Positions 1-7,647 of a DNA stretch of 64,000 nucleotides are shown here, one piece after another; the first letter of the stretch is position 1; the number at the start of each line of letters is the position of its first letter. Position numbers and translations under genes: made by a program. Below the pieces are notes generated by a model that did no database searches, was not told where the DNA came from, and was given only the letters and a program-made list of their open reading frames with translations. This stretch comes from Candidatus Poribacteria bacterium (GTDB taxonomy: Bacteria; Poribacteria; WGA-4E; WGA-3G). The stretch lies in the NCBI GenBank assembly GCA_003635195.1, contig PYIY01000082.1, positions 1 through 64,000 of the forward strand, in the 5' to 3' direction.

Positions 1-63
1 TTTTATAGTAAAGCCCGCAAATAATTTGACATATTCTGAGATTTATGGTATCGTCTAAGTCTT

Positions 64-402
64 ATGAGTTATTCATCAGATTTTCGCAAATGCGTGCTTG
101 ATTTCGTTGCTAATGGCGGTAGTAAAGCCGAAGCTTCACGACGATTTGGCATCTCTCGCGGCATCATCTATGACTGGTTGGCAGCTGAAGACCCGTTGAC
201 GTGTAAAAAACCGGGGCCTCAAGGCCCTCGAAACCTTGATTATCAAGCACTCAAGCAACACGTCGCTGATTTCCCAGATGCTACCCAACAGGAGCGTGCT
301 GACCATTTTGGTGTCTCGAAACATGGTATTTGGTATGCGTTGAAAAAACTCAATATCACGCGAAAAAAAAGACCACGACCTACAAAGAACAGTGTCCAGT
401 GA
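64..402 (+). CDS. IS630 transposase, first frame (helix-turn-helix half)
   Basis: A 112-residue product carrying the DNA-binding part of an IS630-type transposase. An N-terminal helix-turn-helix (KAEASRRFGISRGIIYDWL, about residues 21-39) is followed by a second winged-helix-like segment (QQERADHFGVSKHGIWYALKK). The frame ends just after a run of eight A residues near position 362, a classic slippery sequence. The catalytic half lies in the -1 frame (330-896), so the full transposase is probably made by programmed -1 frameshifting, as is usual for IS630 members. The alternative is that the split is a decay mutation. Function is certain at family level. Confidence 0.85.
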   Translation: MSYSSDFRKCVLDFVANGGSKAEASRRFGISRGIIYDWLAAEDPLTCKKPGPQGPRNLDYQALKQHVADFPDATQQERADHFGVSKHGIWYALKKLNITRKKRPRPTKNSVQ

Positions 403-896
403 AACGGCGAGAGTATCTCTCAGCACTTCAGCAAGAGACAGAAAAGGGCAAAAAGTTAGTTTATCTTGACGAGAGTGGTTTCAGTGAAACCGCCTTCCGT
501 CGGTATGCTTATGCCCCGAAAGGTATGCGTGTTGAAGATAAAGTGCCAAGCCATAGGTATACCACCACGACTTTGATTGCTGCACGTCTTGATGGATGTT
601 TCACGGCACCTCTGCTTTTTGAGGGCAGTTGTGATGCGATTGCCTTCAACACGTGGCTTTCGGAGATGTTATGTCCATTACTTGATGATAACCATGTTGT
701 AATTATGGATAATGCCTCTTTCCACAAAGGGTCAGAGACAGCAGCATTGATCCGGGGTTCTGGTGCGGATCTATTGTTTTTACCCCCGTATTCCCCGGAG
801 TTGAATCCGATTGAGAAGGATTTCGCCAACATCAAGCGGATACGTCAATACAATGCTGAGACTTCCATTGATGAAATTATAAAAGTGTATAATTAA
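330..896 (+). CDS. IS630 transposase, second frame (DDE catalytic half)
   Basis: Carries the DDE catalytic core. The first Asp is in LDESGF, the second in IMDNASFHKG, and the Glu in YSPELNPIEKDFANIK, a signature of the IS630/Tc1 superfamily. The ATG at 330 overlaps the upstream frame by 73 bp and is probably not used. Translation more likely enters from the upstream frame at the A-run around 362-370. The fused protein would be about 280-290 residues, a normal IS630 transposase length. It acts on the inverted repeats at 4 and 913. Confidence 0.85.
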   Translation: MVCVEKTQYHAKKKTTTYKEQCPVKRREYLSALQQETEKGKKLVYLDESGFSETAFRRYAYAPKGMRVEDKVPSHRYTTTTLIAARLDGCFTAPLLFEGSCDAIAFNTWLSEMLCPLLDDNHVVIMDNASFHKGSETAALIRGSGADLLFLPPYSPELNPIEKDFANIKRIRQYNAETSIDEIIKVYN

Positions 897-915
897 TTAC
901 GGGTTTTACTATAAT

Positions 916-1596
916 ATGGATCCACCACGTATCATAGATCGATTTATATTGGAAGGATATCCGAAGTCCGGCTTGAATGTCAAATTCGCATTCTCCTCAG
1001 ATGGCAAAATGTTAGCAGCCGGGGGTGAAGATGGTTTAGTTCATGTGTGGAACCTTACCGCATCCAATAAGGTTCGGCATCAGTTTACAGCCAAGCGGCA
1101 TAATGACTGGATTCGTACATTGGCGTTTTCACCCGATGCAAAGATGCTCGCAAGCGGCGATGCAGGCAGAACGTTCTGTTTGTGGCGTGTAGCAGATGGG
1201 GCTTTGCTTTTTACTTCCACAGCACACAAATCATTGATCGATGCATTGGCATTTTCACCCGATGGAAAGATACTCGCAAGCGGTAGTAATGAGCTCTTTT
1301 TCTGGGATACAGCCACCGGCAGACAACTTCGTCCCAATCGTCGGGAGTTGACTGCGCTGCTCTCAGCTTTGGTTTTTTCACCGGACGGCAACACGCTTGT
1401 TGCCGGGAATTGGGACGGCATCATTGAATTGTGGGATGTTCGCACGGGTGGGCTTTTATCCACTCACACAGGACACACAAAGGCAATTAATGCCCTGAAA
1501 TTTTCTGCTGATAGCAAAACTCTGGTTAGTGCCAGTTTTTGGGGGACAACCCTCGTCTGGGACTGGGAAACACTCAAGAAAATCGGGAACCGATAA
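916..1596 (+). CDS. WD40 repeat protein, possibly truncated at the 5' end by the IS
   Basis: A 226-residue protein made of about five WD40 blades, each with the pattern LAFSPDGKxLASG...xxxWD (for example LAFSPDGKILASGSNELFFWD). WD40 propellers are protein-interaction scaffolds; the partner is unknown. There is no signal peptide, unlike the WD40 gene at 3115. The ATG lies only 3 bp from the right end of the IS630 element, and no Shine-Dalgarno is visible. The original promoter and perhaps an N-terminal segment were therefore probably lost by the insertion. The 3' end is followed within about 25 bp by the left end of a TnpB element. A seven-blade propeller would be longer, so this is likely a remnant or a small propeller. 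Confidence 0.75.
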   Translation: MDPPRIIDRFILEGYPKSGLNVKFAFSSDGKMLAAGGEDGLVHVWNLTASNKVRHQFTAKRHNDWIRTLAFSPDAKMLASGDAGRTFCLWRVADGALLFTSTAHKSLIDALAFSPDGKILASGSNELFFWDTATGRQLRPNRRELTALLSALVFSPDGNTLVAGNWDGIIELWDVRTGGLLSTHTGHTKAINALKFSADSKTLVSASFWGTTLVWDWETLKKIGNR

Positions 1597-1685
1597 TGGC
1601 ATTACAATTGTAGTCTATCACCTAATCTTCGGGCAGGAAGCCCAAACTTTTAAGTTTGGGAGGAATGCCCGCTCCTATATTTTTC

Positions 1686-1715
1686 TTGACATTGCTATCA
1701 AGTTTGCGGTATAAT
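1686..1715 (+). promoter_or_regulatory. Predicted sigma70-type promoter for tnpB
   Basis: TTGACA at 1686-1691 and TATAAT at 1710-1715 are separated by 18 bp. Both boxes match the bacterial consensus perfectly. The promoter lies about 100 bp upstream of the tnpB start and inside the element. Confidence 0.6.
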
Positions 1716-1811
1716 GATAGTATCAGGTTGGCAAGCATTCTTAGCGTTGCCACTCGGCAATGTGCTTGCCTCCCACTAAGAAGGGGATAAACGCCTGATG
1801 CCTGATACACC

Positions 1812-3074
1812 ATGAGATTAACTTTTAGATACCCTGTGTATCCTACGAAAACACAGGAAACAACATTATTACGTTGGTTAGACCACCTTTGTGGTCTTCA
1901 GAACTCTGCTCGCCATGACCGCAAGGTTGCTTGGGAGACAGAAGGTGAACGCGTCTCTTGCAACGATCAACAAAAGAAGTTGAAAGTTGCCCGTGAAAAA
2001 TACGAGGACTTTCACGAAGTGCCTCAAGATATGCAGGTCTGTGCTTTGGAACGCACGGATAAAGCATTTGATGGTTTTTATAGACGCTGCGAAAAAGGAG
2101 CTGCGAAAAAGGGGTATCCAAGACACAGAAAACAGGTTAAATCTATGTCATGGAAACTCCGTAAGCACAAACTCAAAACAGGTGAACGTGTCCGTCAAAA
2201 TCCGATCCGCGAAACAGCATGGAAACATGACCGTTTGAAAGTGCCGAAACTTGGCGAAGTCAAGATATACATGCACCGCCCGCTTCAAGGCGACCCGAAA
2301 GAAGTCACGCTTGTTAAAAAAGCAAGTGGTTGGTATGCTCATATTTCTTGTGAACTCCCTGATACACCGAAAATTGAACCGACTCAAGCGATAGCTGTTG
2401 ATATGGGAACGACGCATTATCTAACGACTTCTGAAGGCGAAAAAGAAGACAACCCGCGTTGGTATCGTCAAACAGAAGGACTGCTCCGAAAACACTCCAA
2501 AGACCTTTCCCGAAAGAAAAAAGGGAGCAACCGAAGGAAAAAACAGCAACATAAACTCGCATTGCACCATGAACGAACAACAAACAAACGTAAAGACTTT
2601 ATCGGCAAACTTGTTTACAAACTCTACCACCATGAGAAAAATAATGTATTAGTGGCAGAGGATTTAAGCGTATCTAATATGGTAAAGAACAAACACCTCA
2701 GCAAGAGTATCAGCGACGCGTCTTGGTCAATCTTCTTTCAGTGGTCTGGAAACATAGCCGAAAGAGACGGTTTCCACTTCCACCAAGTTGATCCTAAGAA
2801 CACTTCGCAAACTTGCTCAAGTTGTGGTCAGAAGTCGCCAAAGAAACTATCGTTGGCGATACGAACTTTTAACTGTCAGGCTTGTGGCACATCTTTAGAC
2901 CGCGACCACAACGCTGCGATAAACATACTTTTAAAGGCTGCTGCAGCCTTTCGTGGAGAGCGGTGGGTTGCCACCCTCTATGAAACGAGAAACAAGAACG
3001 AAGCACGAGACACGGGCTTTAAGCATGCAGAGCAGTTAATGCTGTTTAATGCTGTTACAAGCCCAAGTCTTTAG
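1812..3074 (+). CDS. tnpB: TnpB RNA-guided nuclease of an IS200/IS605-type element
   Basis: A 420-residue OrfB/TnpB protein, full length for the family. The N-terminal segment starts RLTFRYPVYPTKTQE, typical of TnpB. The RuvC-like active site is intact: Asp in AVDMGTTHYLT, Glu in VAEDLSVSNMV and Asp in LDRDHNAAINIL. The zinc ribbon CSSCGQ...CQACG lies between the last two. TnpB proteins are RNA-guided DNA nucleases that use an omega RNA (reRNA) derived from the 3' end of their own gene and element. All catalytic residues are visible, so the protein should be active. There is no tnpA neighbour. Confidence 0.9.
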   Translation: MRLTFRYPVYPTKTQETTLLRWLDHLCGLQNSARHDRKVAWETEGERVSCNDQQKKLKVAREKYEDFHEVPQDMQVCALERTDKAFDGFYRRCEKGAAKKGYPRHRKQVKSMSWKLRKHKLKTGERVRQNPIRETAWKHDRLKVPKLGEVKIYMHRPLQGDPKEVTLVKKASGWYAHISCELPDTPKIEPTQAIAVDMGTTHYLTTSEGEKEDNPRWYRQTEGLLRKHSKDLSRKKKGSNRRKKQQHKLALHHERTTNKRKDFIGKLVYKLYHHEKNNVLVAEDLSVSNMVKNKHLSKSISDASWSIFFQWSGNIAERDGFHFHQVDPKNTSQTCSSCGQKSPKKLSLAIRTFNCQACGTSLDRDHNAAINILLKAAAAFRGERWVATLYETRNKNEARDTGFKHAEQLMLFNAVTSPSL

Positions 3075-3090
3075 GCTTGGGTAGTTGACT
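2930..3090 (+). ncRNA. Predicted omega RNA (reRNA) region at the tnpB right end
   Basis: By analogy with characterised TnpB systems, the guide RNA scaffold overlaps the 3' end of tnpB and ends at the element's right end. Here that region closes with a strong hairpin (AGCCCAAG...CTTGGG) next to GTAGTTGACT. The guide would be copied from the flank starting about 3090. Boundaries are inferred, not seen. Confidence 0.35.
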
Positions 3091-3114
3091 AATACTGCAA
3101 AAAGGATTTTGAAA

Positions 3115-4698
3115 ATGAAAAAGCCGATACTTTTCTATATTATTGCCCTGCTGTTAATGCCTTGTCTATCCGTGTCAAATGGATTCGCCCAAGACCATAC
3201 ACAAGGGGACCTGCCTGAAGGGGCGAAAATGTGCATTGGCAAAGGGGCGGCAAGTGACATCGCCTTTACCCCAGATGGCACGCAATTTGCTGTCACTACC
3301 AATATTGGCATCTGGATATATGATGCGAAAACTGGTGCAGAAATCACCACCCTTAAACAACCTGGCCGCGGTTACGGGAAAATAGCATTCTCACCAGATG
3401 GGAACGTCCTCGCTTCTGCAACGGGCAGTAACGGACCTGGGGAAGTTCAATTGTGGGACAAAGCTGCTGGACAACTTATCACAACGCTACCGTCACCTAC
3501 GGGTATCTCCTCTCTATTTTTTTCTGAGGATGGCACGAAACTCGCCTGTGCAGGAGCTTCTGGGCGTGTTCATGTATGGGAGATTAGCCCCGAAACACCT
3601 CCTGTGCTTGTTACAGACATAAGATTATATTTTGAAAGTTGGAATGATCTTTGGCTAACTCAACTCTCGCCGGACGGGCGTTTTCTTGCTATCACAATAC
3701 CCAATTGGCAAGCTAAAGAGTTCCCAATCCAATTGTGGGATGGTAAGACAGGAGAACGTTTGCATACTTTGAAGGGGCATACACAATCGGTGACTGCGCT
3801 AACGTTTTCACCCGACAGCAAGACATTAGTAAGTGGTGATGAGTATCAAACAATGCGTGTGTGGGATACCGAATCCGGCAACCTACAATCGACGATGCGG
3901 TGGCGGAGTCGCATCCCCACCTATGCGTTAGCATTTTCGCCGAAGGGTAGATTTCTTACCAGTGGGCATGGTGATGGGGTTCGCTTGTGGCATTATACGG
4001 TTGGCGAGGTGCAACACTGGGATTATGCAATCGGTGAATATCAAAACATTATGGATTTAAAAGCACACAAAGACTATGTTTACAGATTCGCATTTTCGCC
4101 TGACGAATTGACGCTGCTCACTGTTAGTAAAGACGGCACCATTATCGCATGGGATACGACCACCGGTAACCAACGTTTTACGTGCGAAGGGCACCAGCAA
4201 GGTCTCCAAGTTTTAGTAAGTTACCAAAAATTCCACGTCGTTGCCCACAATCTGGACGAAACAGGAGACCTCAAGGCTGAATGTAAAGCGCATCTCGGTG
4301 AAGGCGTACGACTCGCCGACTGGAACGACATCCTCGCCTATTACCGAGAAGACGGTTCAATGGCGGATTTCATCACCGAACTCAAAATACCGCTTGAGTA
4401 TGGCAATCCCGGGGATATGGAAGCCATCCCGAACACCGCCTATCGTATTTCAAGGAATGGCAAGCTGCGATGGCAAGGGGATCGCCACTATTTCTTTGCG
4501 CGGCATGATCACGTCAAGCGAGCAGATTTTTTAGCACACGACAACATCGATAATTACTTACTATCACTGGGTTCATGGTTCGGAAAAGGCGGCTTCGCAC
4601 TCTGTTATGGGGACCTCAATAGCACGGTGCCACCGCCAGATCCTCCAGAACCACCAGGGGGCATTTTATCACCCCCTGGATCGCAACTGCTCGATTGA
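3115..4698 (+). CDS. Secreted or periplasmic WD40 repeat protein
   Basis: About 527 residues from the chosen ATG, which follows the weak ribosome site AAAGGATTTTGAAA. The ORF track's earlier start (3085) would put ten extra residues before the signal peptide. The N-terminus MKKPILFYIIALLLMPCLSVSNGFAQ is a signal peptide with a cleavage site after GFA. Then follow about seven WD40 blades (IAFTPDGTQFAV, IAFSPDGNVLASATG, LTFSPDSKTLVSG and others), enough for a full propeller. A C-terminal region of about 130 residues after the propeller and a proline-rich tail (PPPDPPEPPGG) are unassigned. It probably acts as an extracytoplasmic binding scaffold. It is unrelated in frame to the WD40 fragment at 916. 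Confidence 0.8.
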   Translation: MKKPILFYIIALLLMPCLSVSNGFAQDHTQGDLPEGAKMCIGKGAASDIAFTPDGTQFAVTTNIGIWIYDAKTGAEITTLKQPGRGYGKIAFSPDGNVLASATGSNGPGEVQLWDKAAGQLITTLPSPTGISSLFFSEDGTKLACAGASGRVHVWEISPETPPVLVTDIRLYFESWNDLWLTQLSPDGRFLAITIPNWQAKEFPIQLWDGKTGERLHTLKGHTQSVTALTFSPDSKTLVSGDEYQTMRVWDTESGNLQSTMRWRSRIPTYALAFSPKGRFLTSGHGDGVRLWHYTVGEVQHWDYAIGEYQNIMDLKAHKDYVYRFAFSPDELTLLTVSKDGTIIAWDTTTGNQRFTCEGHQQGLQVLVSYQKFHVVAHNLDETGDLKAECKAHLGEGVRLADWNDILAYYREDGSMADFITELKIPLEYGNPGDMEAIPNTAYRISRNGKLRWQGDRHYFFARHDHVKRADFLAHDNIDNYLLSLGSWFGKGGFALCYGDLNSTVPPPDPPEPPGGILSPPGSQLLD

Positions 4699-4719
4699 TG
4701 AGACTAAGGCAGAAAATCT

Positions 4720-6156
4720 CTACATTTCCGCCAGTTTTTTCTGGAGCCATCGCGTCATCGGCGCGTGCCCCGGATCGCAGACTTCGATGAAATGTCCCGG
4801 CAAGGGTTGACCAATCAACGCCTCAACATCCCGCCGCCGTTCCGTGACAACTGCCGGATGGTCACTCGCGACGTTCACCGTCTCCTCTGGGTCGTTTCGG
4901 ACATCAAAGAGCTCATCGCCTCTTTCATCGTTATAACCTACTGAAGTGCAGAAATTCCAGTGGTCATCGCGCACGCTAACGCGTCCGCGGGCGTTCCCTG
5001 TAGCAAAGCCAGCCCAACCTGTGATAATCCGTTCTCGAAGCATTGCCTTCTTCTGTGTAACGAGTTGCCACATATCCTCACCATCCGTCCAACCGCACGG
5101 AATGTCAAGCAGACTGAGGAGCGTTGGCATTAGATCGTGGTTCTGCACAAACGCAAAAATTTCCTTGTCGTTCGGTCCTTCAGGATGTCGGATCATCAAG
5201 TTCAGCTGCGTGTTGAACGGGTGCAGCTTGTTCGCGCCCTTCCCGAAACTCCCGTGGTCGCGGAGCTGCGTGCCGTGGTCGGACATCAGCACAACTAATG
5301 TATCATCTTTGATGTTCAGCTGCTCTATCTTATCCAGTAGCACGCCAACCCATTTATCGACAAATGTGACCTCTCCGAGGTAGAGTGCCTCAATTCGGCG
5401 CAGCTCATCTTCCGTAGGACCGTCGCCCTCGTTCGCACTGCCCGGCGTAATGAAATCTTTACCCGAATAATCGGGGAAATAGATGTCTGCGTAAGATTTC
5501 GGCGGGTCCCACGGTTCATGCGGATCGAAACTATCGATCCACAGGAAAAATGGACCGACGGTGTGATTATCTTCAAGCCAGTCCGCTGCGGCACGGAAAA
5601 CGCGCGCACAACTATACTCATCTTCTGATTGACGATGCCGTTGTGATAACAGATAATTGACAAGCCCAGCATGGCGTTGCCAGTTGAGCGGTTCACGAAC
5701 ATGTTTTCGGAGTTGTTCTTCAACCAAGCGCGGATCGCCGCTGTGCCAGTTATCTGATTCTTGCCCGCGAATGAAATCGAAATGCGCAAATCCTCGCGAG
5801 AAATTCATCGTCGGCTTGAACATGTGGTAGGTATCAGCAATCAGCGCGGTGAGATACCCCCGTTCCAATAAGACCTCGGCAATCGTATCTTGTTCGGGTG
5901 GAATCTTGTGCCAACCCGGAGCGTGGTGCCAATGTCCACGCCGATCAAAGTTATATCTCCACGGGAAACTCCGCATGCCTGTGAAGTTACCACGGCGTAT
6001 CTGAAGTGTCGGTTGCCCTTCACCAAATGCGCGGGTGAAACGGACGCTCTCGGATGCGAGTGCATCGAGGTTCGGCGTTTGCACGTGGCTATATTTTTTA
6101 CCTTCACCGATGATGTCGGCGCGAAACGTATCTAAACAGATGCAGACAATGTTCAT
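4720..6156 (-). CDS. Sulfatase-like hydrolase with Thr at the usual formylglycine position
   Basis: A 478-residue alkaline-phosphatase-superfamily protein. The N-terminal metal site is MNIVCICLDTFRAD, then TPNLDALASESVRFTRAF as in sulfatases; DSFDPHEPW and SDHGTQLRDHGSFGKG supply further metal ligands. The nucleophile motif of true sulfatases is C/S-x-P-x-R followed by xxxTG. Here the aligned stretch is PTLQIRRGNFTG, so the nucleophile position appears to be Thr and the Pro is missing. Thr is the nucleophile in phosphodiesterase/phosphonate members of this superfamily, so sulfatase activity is doubtful. The start has a strong AAGGAGG site. It is tightly followed upstream by pyrF (4 bp gap), suggesting one minus-strand transcript. 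Confidence 0.82.
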   Translation of the reverse strand: MNIVCICLDTFRADIIGEGKKYSHVQTPNLDALASESVRFTRAFGEGQPTLQIRRGNFTGMRSFPWRYNFDRRGHWHHAPGWHKIPPEQDTIAEVLLERGYLTALIADTYHMFKPTMNFSRGFAHFDFIRGQESDNWHSGDPRLVEEQLRKHVREPLNWQRHAGLVNYLLSQRHRQSEDEYSCARVFRAAADWLEDNHTVGPFFLWIDSFDPHEPWDPPKSYADIYFPDYSGKDFITPGSANEGDGPTEDELRRIEALYLGEVTFVDKWVGVLLDKIEQLNIKDDTLVVLMSDHGTQLRDHGSFGKGANKLHPFNTQLNLMIRHPEGPNDKEIFAFVQNHDLMPTLLSLLDIPCGWTDGEDMWQLVTQKKAMLRERIITGWAGFATGNARGRVSVRDDHWNFCTSVGYNDERGDELFDVRNDPEETVNVASDHPAVVTERRRDVEALIGQPLPGHFIEVCDPGHAPMTRWLQKKLAEM

Positions 6157-6160
6157 ATTT

Positions 6161-6874
6161 TTATGCCTCCTTCATTTCATCAAGAATCATTTCGGCAGCT
6201 TCCAACGGATCCTCCGCCTCTATAATAGGTCTGCCAACGACAATATAATCTGCGCCTCGGTTAATTGCCTCTGCTGGTGTAGTGATCCGACGCTGGTCGC
6301 CAGTCTCTGCCCACTCCGGACGGATACCGGGTGTGACAATCAAAAAGTTATCGCCGCACGCTTTCCGGATCGGTTCAATCTCCAACGGTGATGCGACAAC
6401 CCCATCCAATCCGGCTTCCTGTGCCAACTCTGCGAGATAGACAACCTGTTCTGACAGCGTCCGTGCCGAGGCAAAACCCAACCGAAAGCTGGTTTCTTCG
6501 ATGCTCGTTAGAATAGTCACACCGAGTAGAATAGGTCTCGGAATATCTGCTTTGTAGGCGGTATCGTCCGCGCTTGCTCTCGCTGCCTTCATCATCATAA
6601 GTCCACCGGAAGCGTGCATGTTAATCATATTTGCGCCGTGTTTTGTCATCATGCCGACATCGCGCGCCACTGTATTCGGAATGTCGTGGAATTTCAGGTC
6701 AATGAAAACTTTATGTCCATTTTGCTCGAACCATGGAAAGGCTTCCATGCCGAGCGCACTAAACGCCTGAAAGCCCATCTTGAACCAACGGACCGTATCC
6801 ATAAGCGTTCCAGATAACCAGTCAATCTCTTCACCATCGTCGGTATCCAATGCGACGATTAATCTGTCTCTCAA
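6161..6874 (-). CDS. pyrF: Orotidine 5'-phosphate decarboxylase
   Basis: A 237-residue TIM-barrel enzyme that decarboxylates OMP to UMP in pyrimidine synthesis. Visible motifs are IVALDTDDG at the N-terminus, the catalytic FIDLKFHDIPNTV (the Asp-Lys-x-x-Asp tetrad region), VVASPLEIEPI and the phosphate-binding GADYIVVGRPI near the C-terminus. The start is a TTG codon preceded by AAGGAGG; no in-frame ATG fits the conserved N-terminus better. It lies in a minus-strand run with the antitoxin-like gene upstream (11 bp) and the sulfatase-like gene downstream. Confidence 0.95.
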   Translation of the reverse strand: MRDRLIVALDTDDGEEIDWLSGTLMDTVRWFKMGFQAFSALGMEAFPWFEQNGHKVFIDLKFHDIPNTVARDVGMMTKHGANMINMHASGGLMMMKAARASADDTAYKADIPRPILLGVTILTSIEETSFRLGFASARTLSEQVVYLAELAQEAGLDGVVASPLEIEPIRKACGDNFLIVTPGIRPEWAETGDQRRITTPAEAINRGADYIVVGRPIIEAEDPLEAAEMILDEMKEA

Positions 6875-6885
6875 TTTTCGCCTCC

Positions 6886-7293
6886 TTATCCGTGTTTAAG
6901 AGTATTGGTGTTTTCTGGATCTTGTGCTTCCGAGTGGTGAGTGGGACCGGATTTCGCGTTAGGGACCTGTTGTGTTCTACAGTTTTCAATATGCGCAGCC
7001 AGTTCTGGCATCTGTGCATGGTCATATTTTTCAATAAGCAAGATAGCAAATTCCATCAATGGCGCGAAAATGTGATTTTCGTCTTCACGCACGACATCGG
7101 TTAAGTCACCAAGCAGGACTACAAGGTGTTCGTAGTCGTCTTCGGTCACAGTCGGGATATTGTCGTCTTTGTAGGCACCAACCGCGTGAATTAAAACTTC
7201 TAAGGCTGCCGCAAGAGATTGCGGATTGCTATGCGGGGCGTGCGTCAACTCTACTCGCGATACGTCAGATATACGGTGTTCTTCAGTTACCAT
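6886..7293 (-). CDS. Putative HigA-like antitoxin partner lacking a recognisable HTH
   Basis: A 135-residue acidic protein directly downstream of a HigB-type toxin gene (39 bp gap). The central segment (TEDDYEHLVVLLGDLTDVVREDENHIFAPLMEFAILLIEKY) resembles the N-terminal helical toxin-binding part of HigA-type antitoxins. However, the usual C-terminal helix-turn-helix is not visible. The tail is a polar, low-complexity stretch (THHSEAQDPENTNTLKHG). It may neutralise the toxin without binding DNA, or the HTH may have been lost. The antitoxin call rests on position and on weak sequence resemblance. Confidence 0.55.
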   Translation of the reverse strand: MVTEEHRISDVSRVELTHAPHSNPQSLAAALEVLIHAVGAYKDDNIPTVTEDDYEHLVVLLGDLTDVVREDENHIFAPLMEFAILLIEKYDHAQMPELAAHIENCRTQQVPNAKSGPTHHSEAQDPENTNTLKHG

Positions 7294-7332
7294 AATTTAC
7301 TCCTAACATTTTTCAGTAATAGGTTTTCCCTC

Positions 7333-7614
7333 TCAGGGCCTCCATTTATCATACTCGGGGTGTGTCAACACACGATGGATAGAAACCGTTTGCCGCTCAT
7401 AGTGGATGAATGCTATAAGGCGAGCCTTGTTCCCTCCGATATTGAAAACAGTCCAACCTTCAACTCGATCAGCGTGAGGAAAAACCTCACGCAATTCTAC
7501 AATAGAACAGAAATTTCTCCCGCTTATCAATCTATACCAATGGTTGAGTGCCGATCTGGTATTCGGATGCTTCTGGGCAAAATCCCTCAATAGTGTGTAC
7601 GGACCTGTACGCAT
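7333..7614 (-). CDS. higB: HigB-type mRNA interferase toxin
   Basis: A 93-residue protein with the HigB family core: VFNIGGNKARLIAFIHYERQTVSIHRVLTHPEYDKW. This matches the beta-strand and C-terminal His/Tyr/Asp signature of the family (HigB_toxin, RelE fold). These toxins cleave mRNA on the ribosome. The toxin gene precedes its presumed antitoxin, the typical higBA order. The start is preceded by GAAGGAAT. The toxin looks intact. Confidence 0.85.
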   Translation of the reverse strand: MRTGPYTLLRDFAQKHPNTRSALNHWYRLISGRNFCSIVELREVFPHADRVEGWTVFNIGGNKARLIAFIHYERQTVSIHRVLTHPEYDKWRP

Positions 7615-7647
7615 TGATTCTTTGTATTCCTTCTCTTACAATATTAT

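Larger units (their letters stand above)
4..913 (+). mobile_element. IS630-family insertion sequence with terminal inverted repeats
   Basis: The left end reads TATAGTAAAGCCCGCAAATA and the reverse complement of the right end reads TATAGTAAAACCCGTAATTA, an imperfect inverted repeat of over 20 bp. Both ends carry the TA dinucleotide that IS630/Tc1-mariner elements duplicate on insertion. Inside are two overlapping frames that together make a DDE transposase. The element looks complete. It abuts the start codon of the WD40 gene at 916. Confidence 0.85.
1620..3090 (+). mobile_element. IS200/IS605-type element carrying only tnpB
   Basis: The left end has stacked hairpins (GGGCAGGAAGCCC, then CCCAAACTTTTAAGTTTGGG near 1640-1660). 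The right end has the typical hairpin AAGCCCAAGTCTTTAGGCTT followed by GGGTAGTTGAC, immediately after the tnpB stop. No tnpA (Y1 HUH transposase) is present, so mobility would need TnpA in trans, as for IS1341-type elements. Exact ends are estimated to within about 10-20 bp. Confidence 0.75.
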
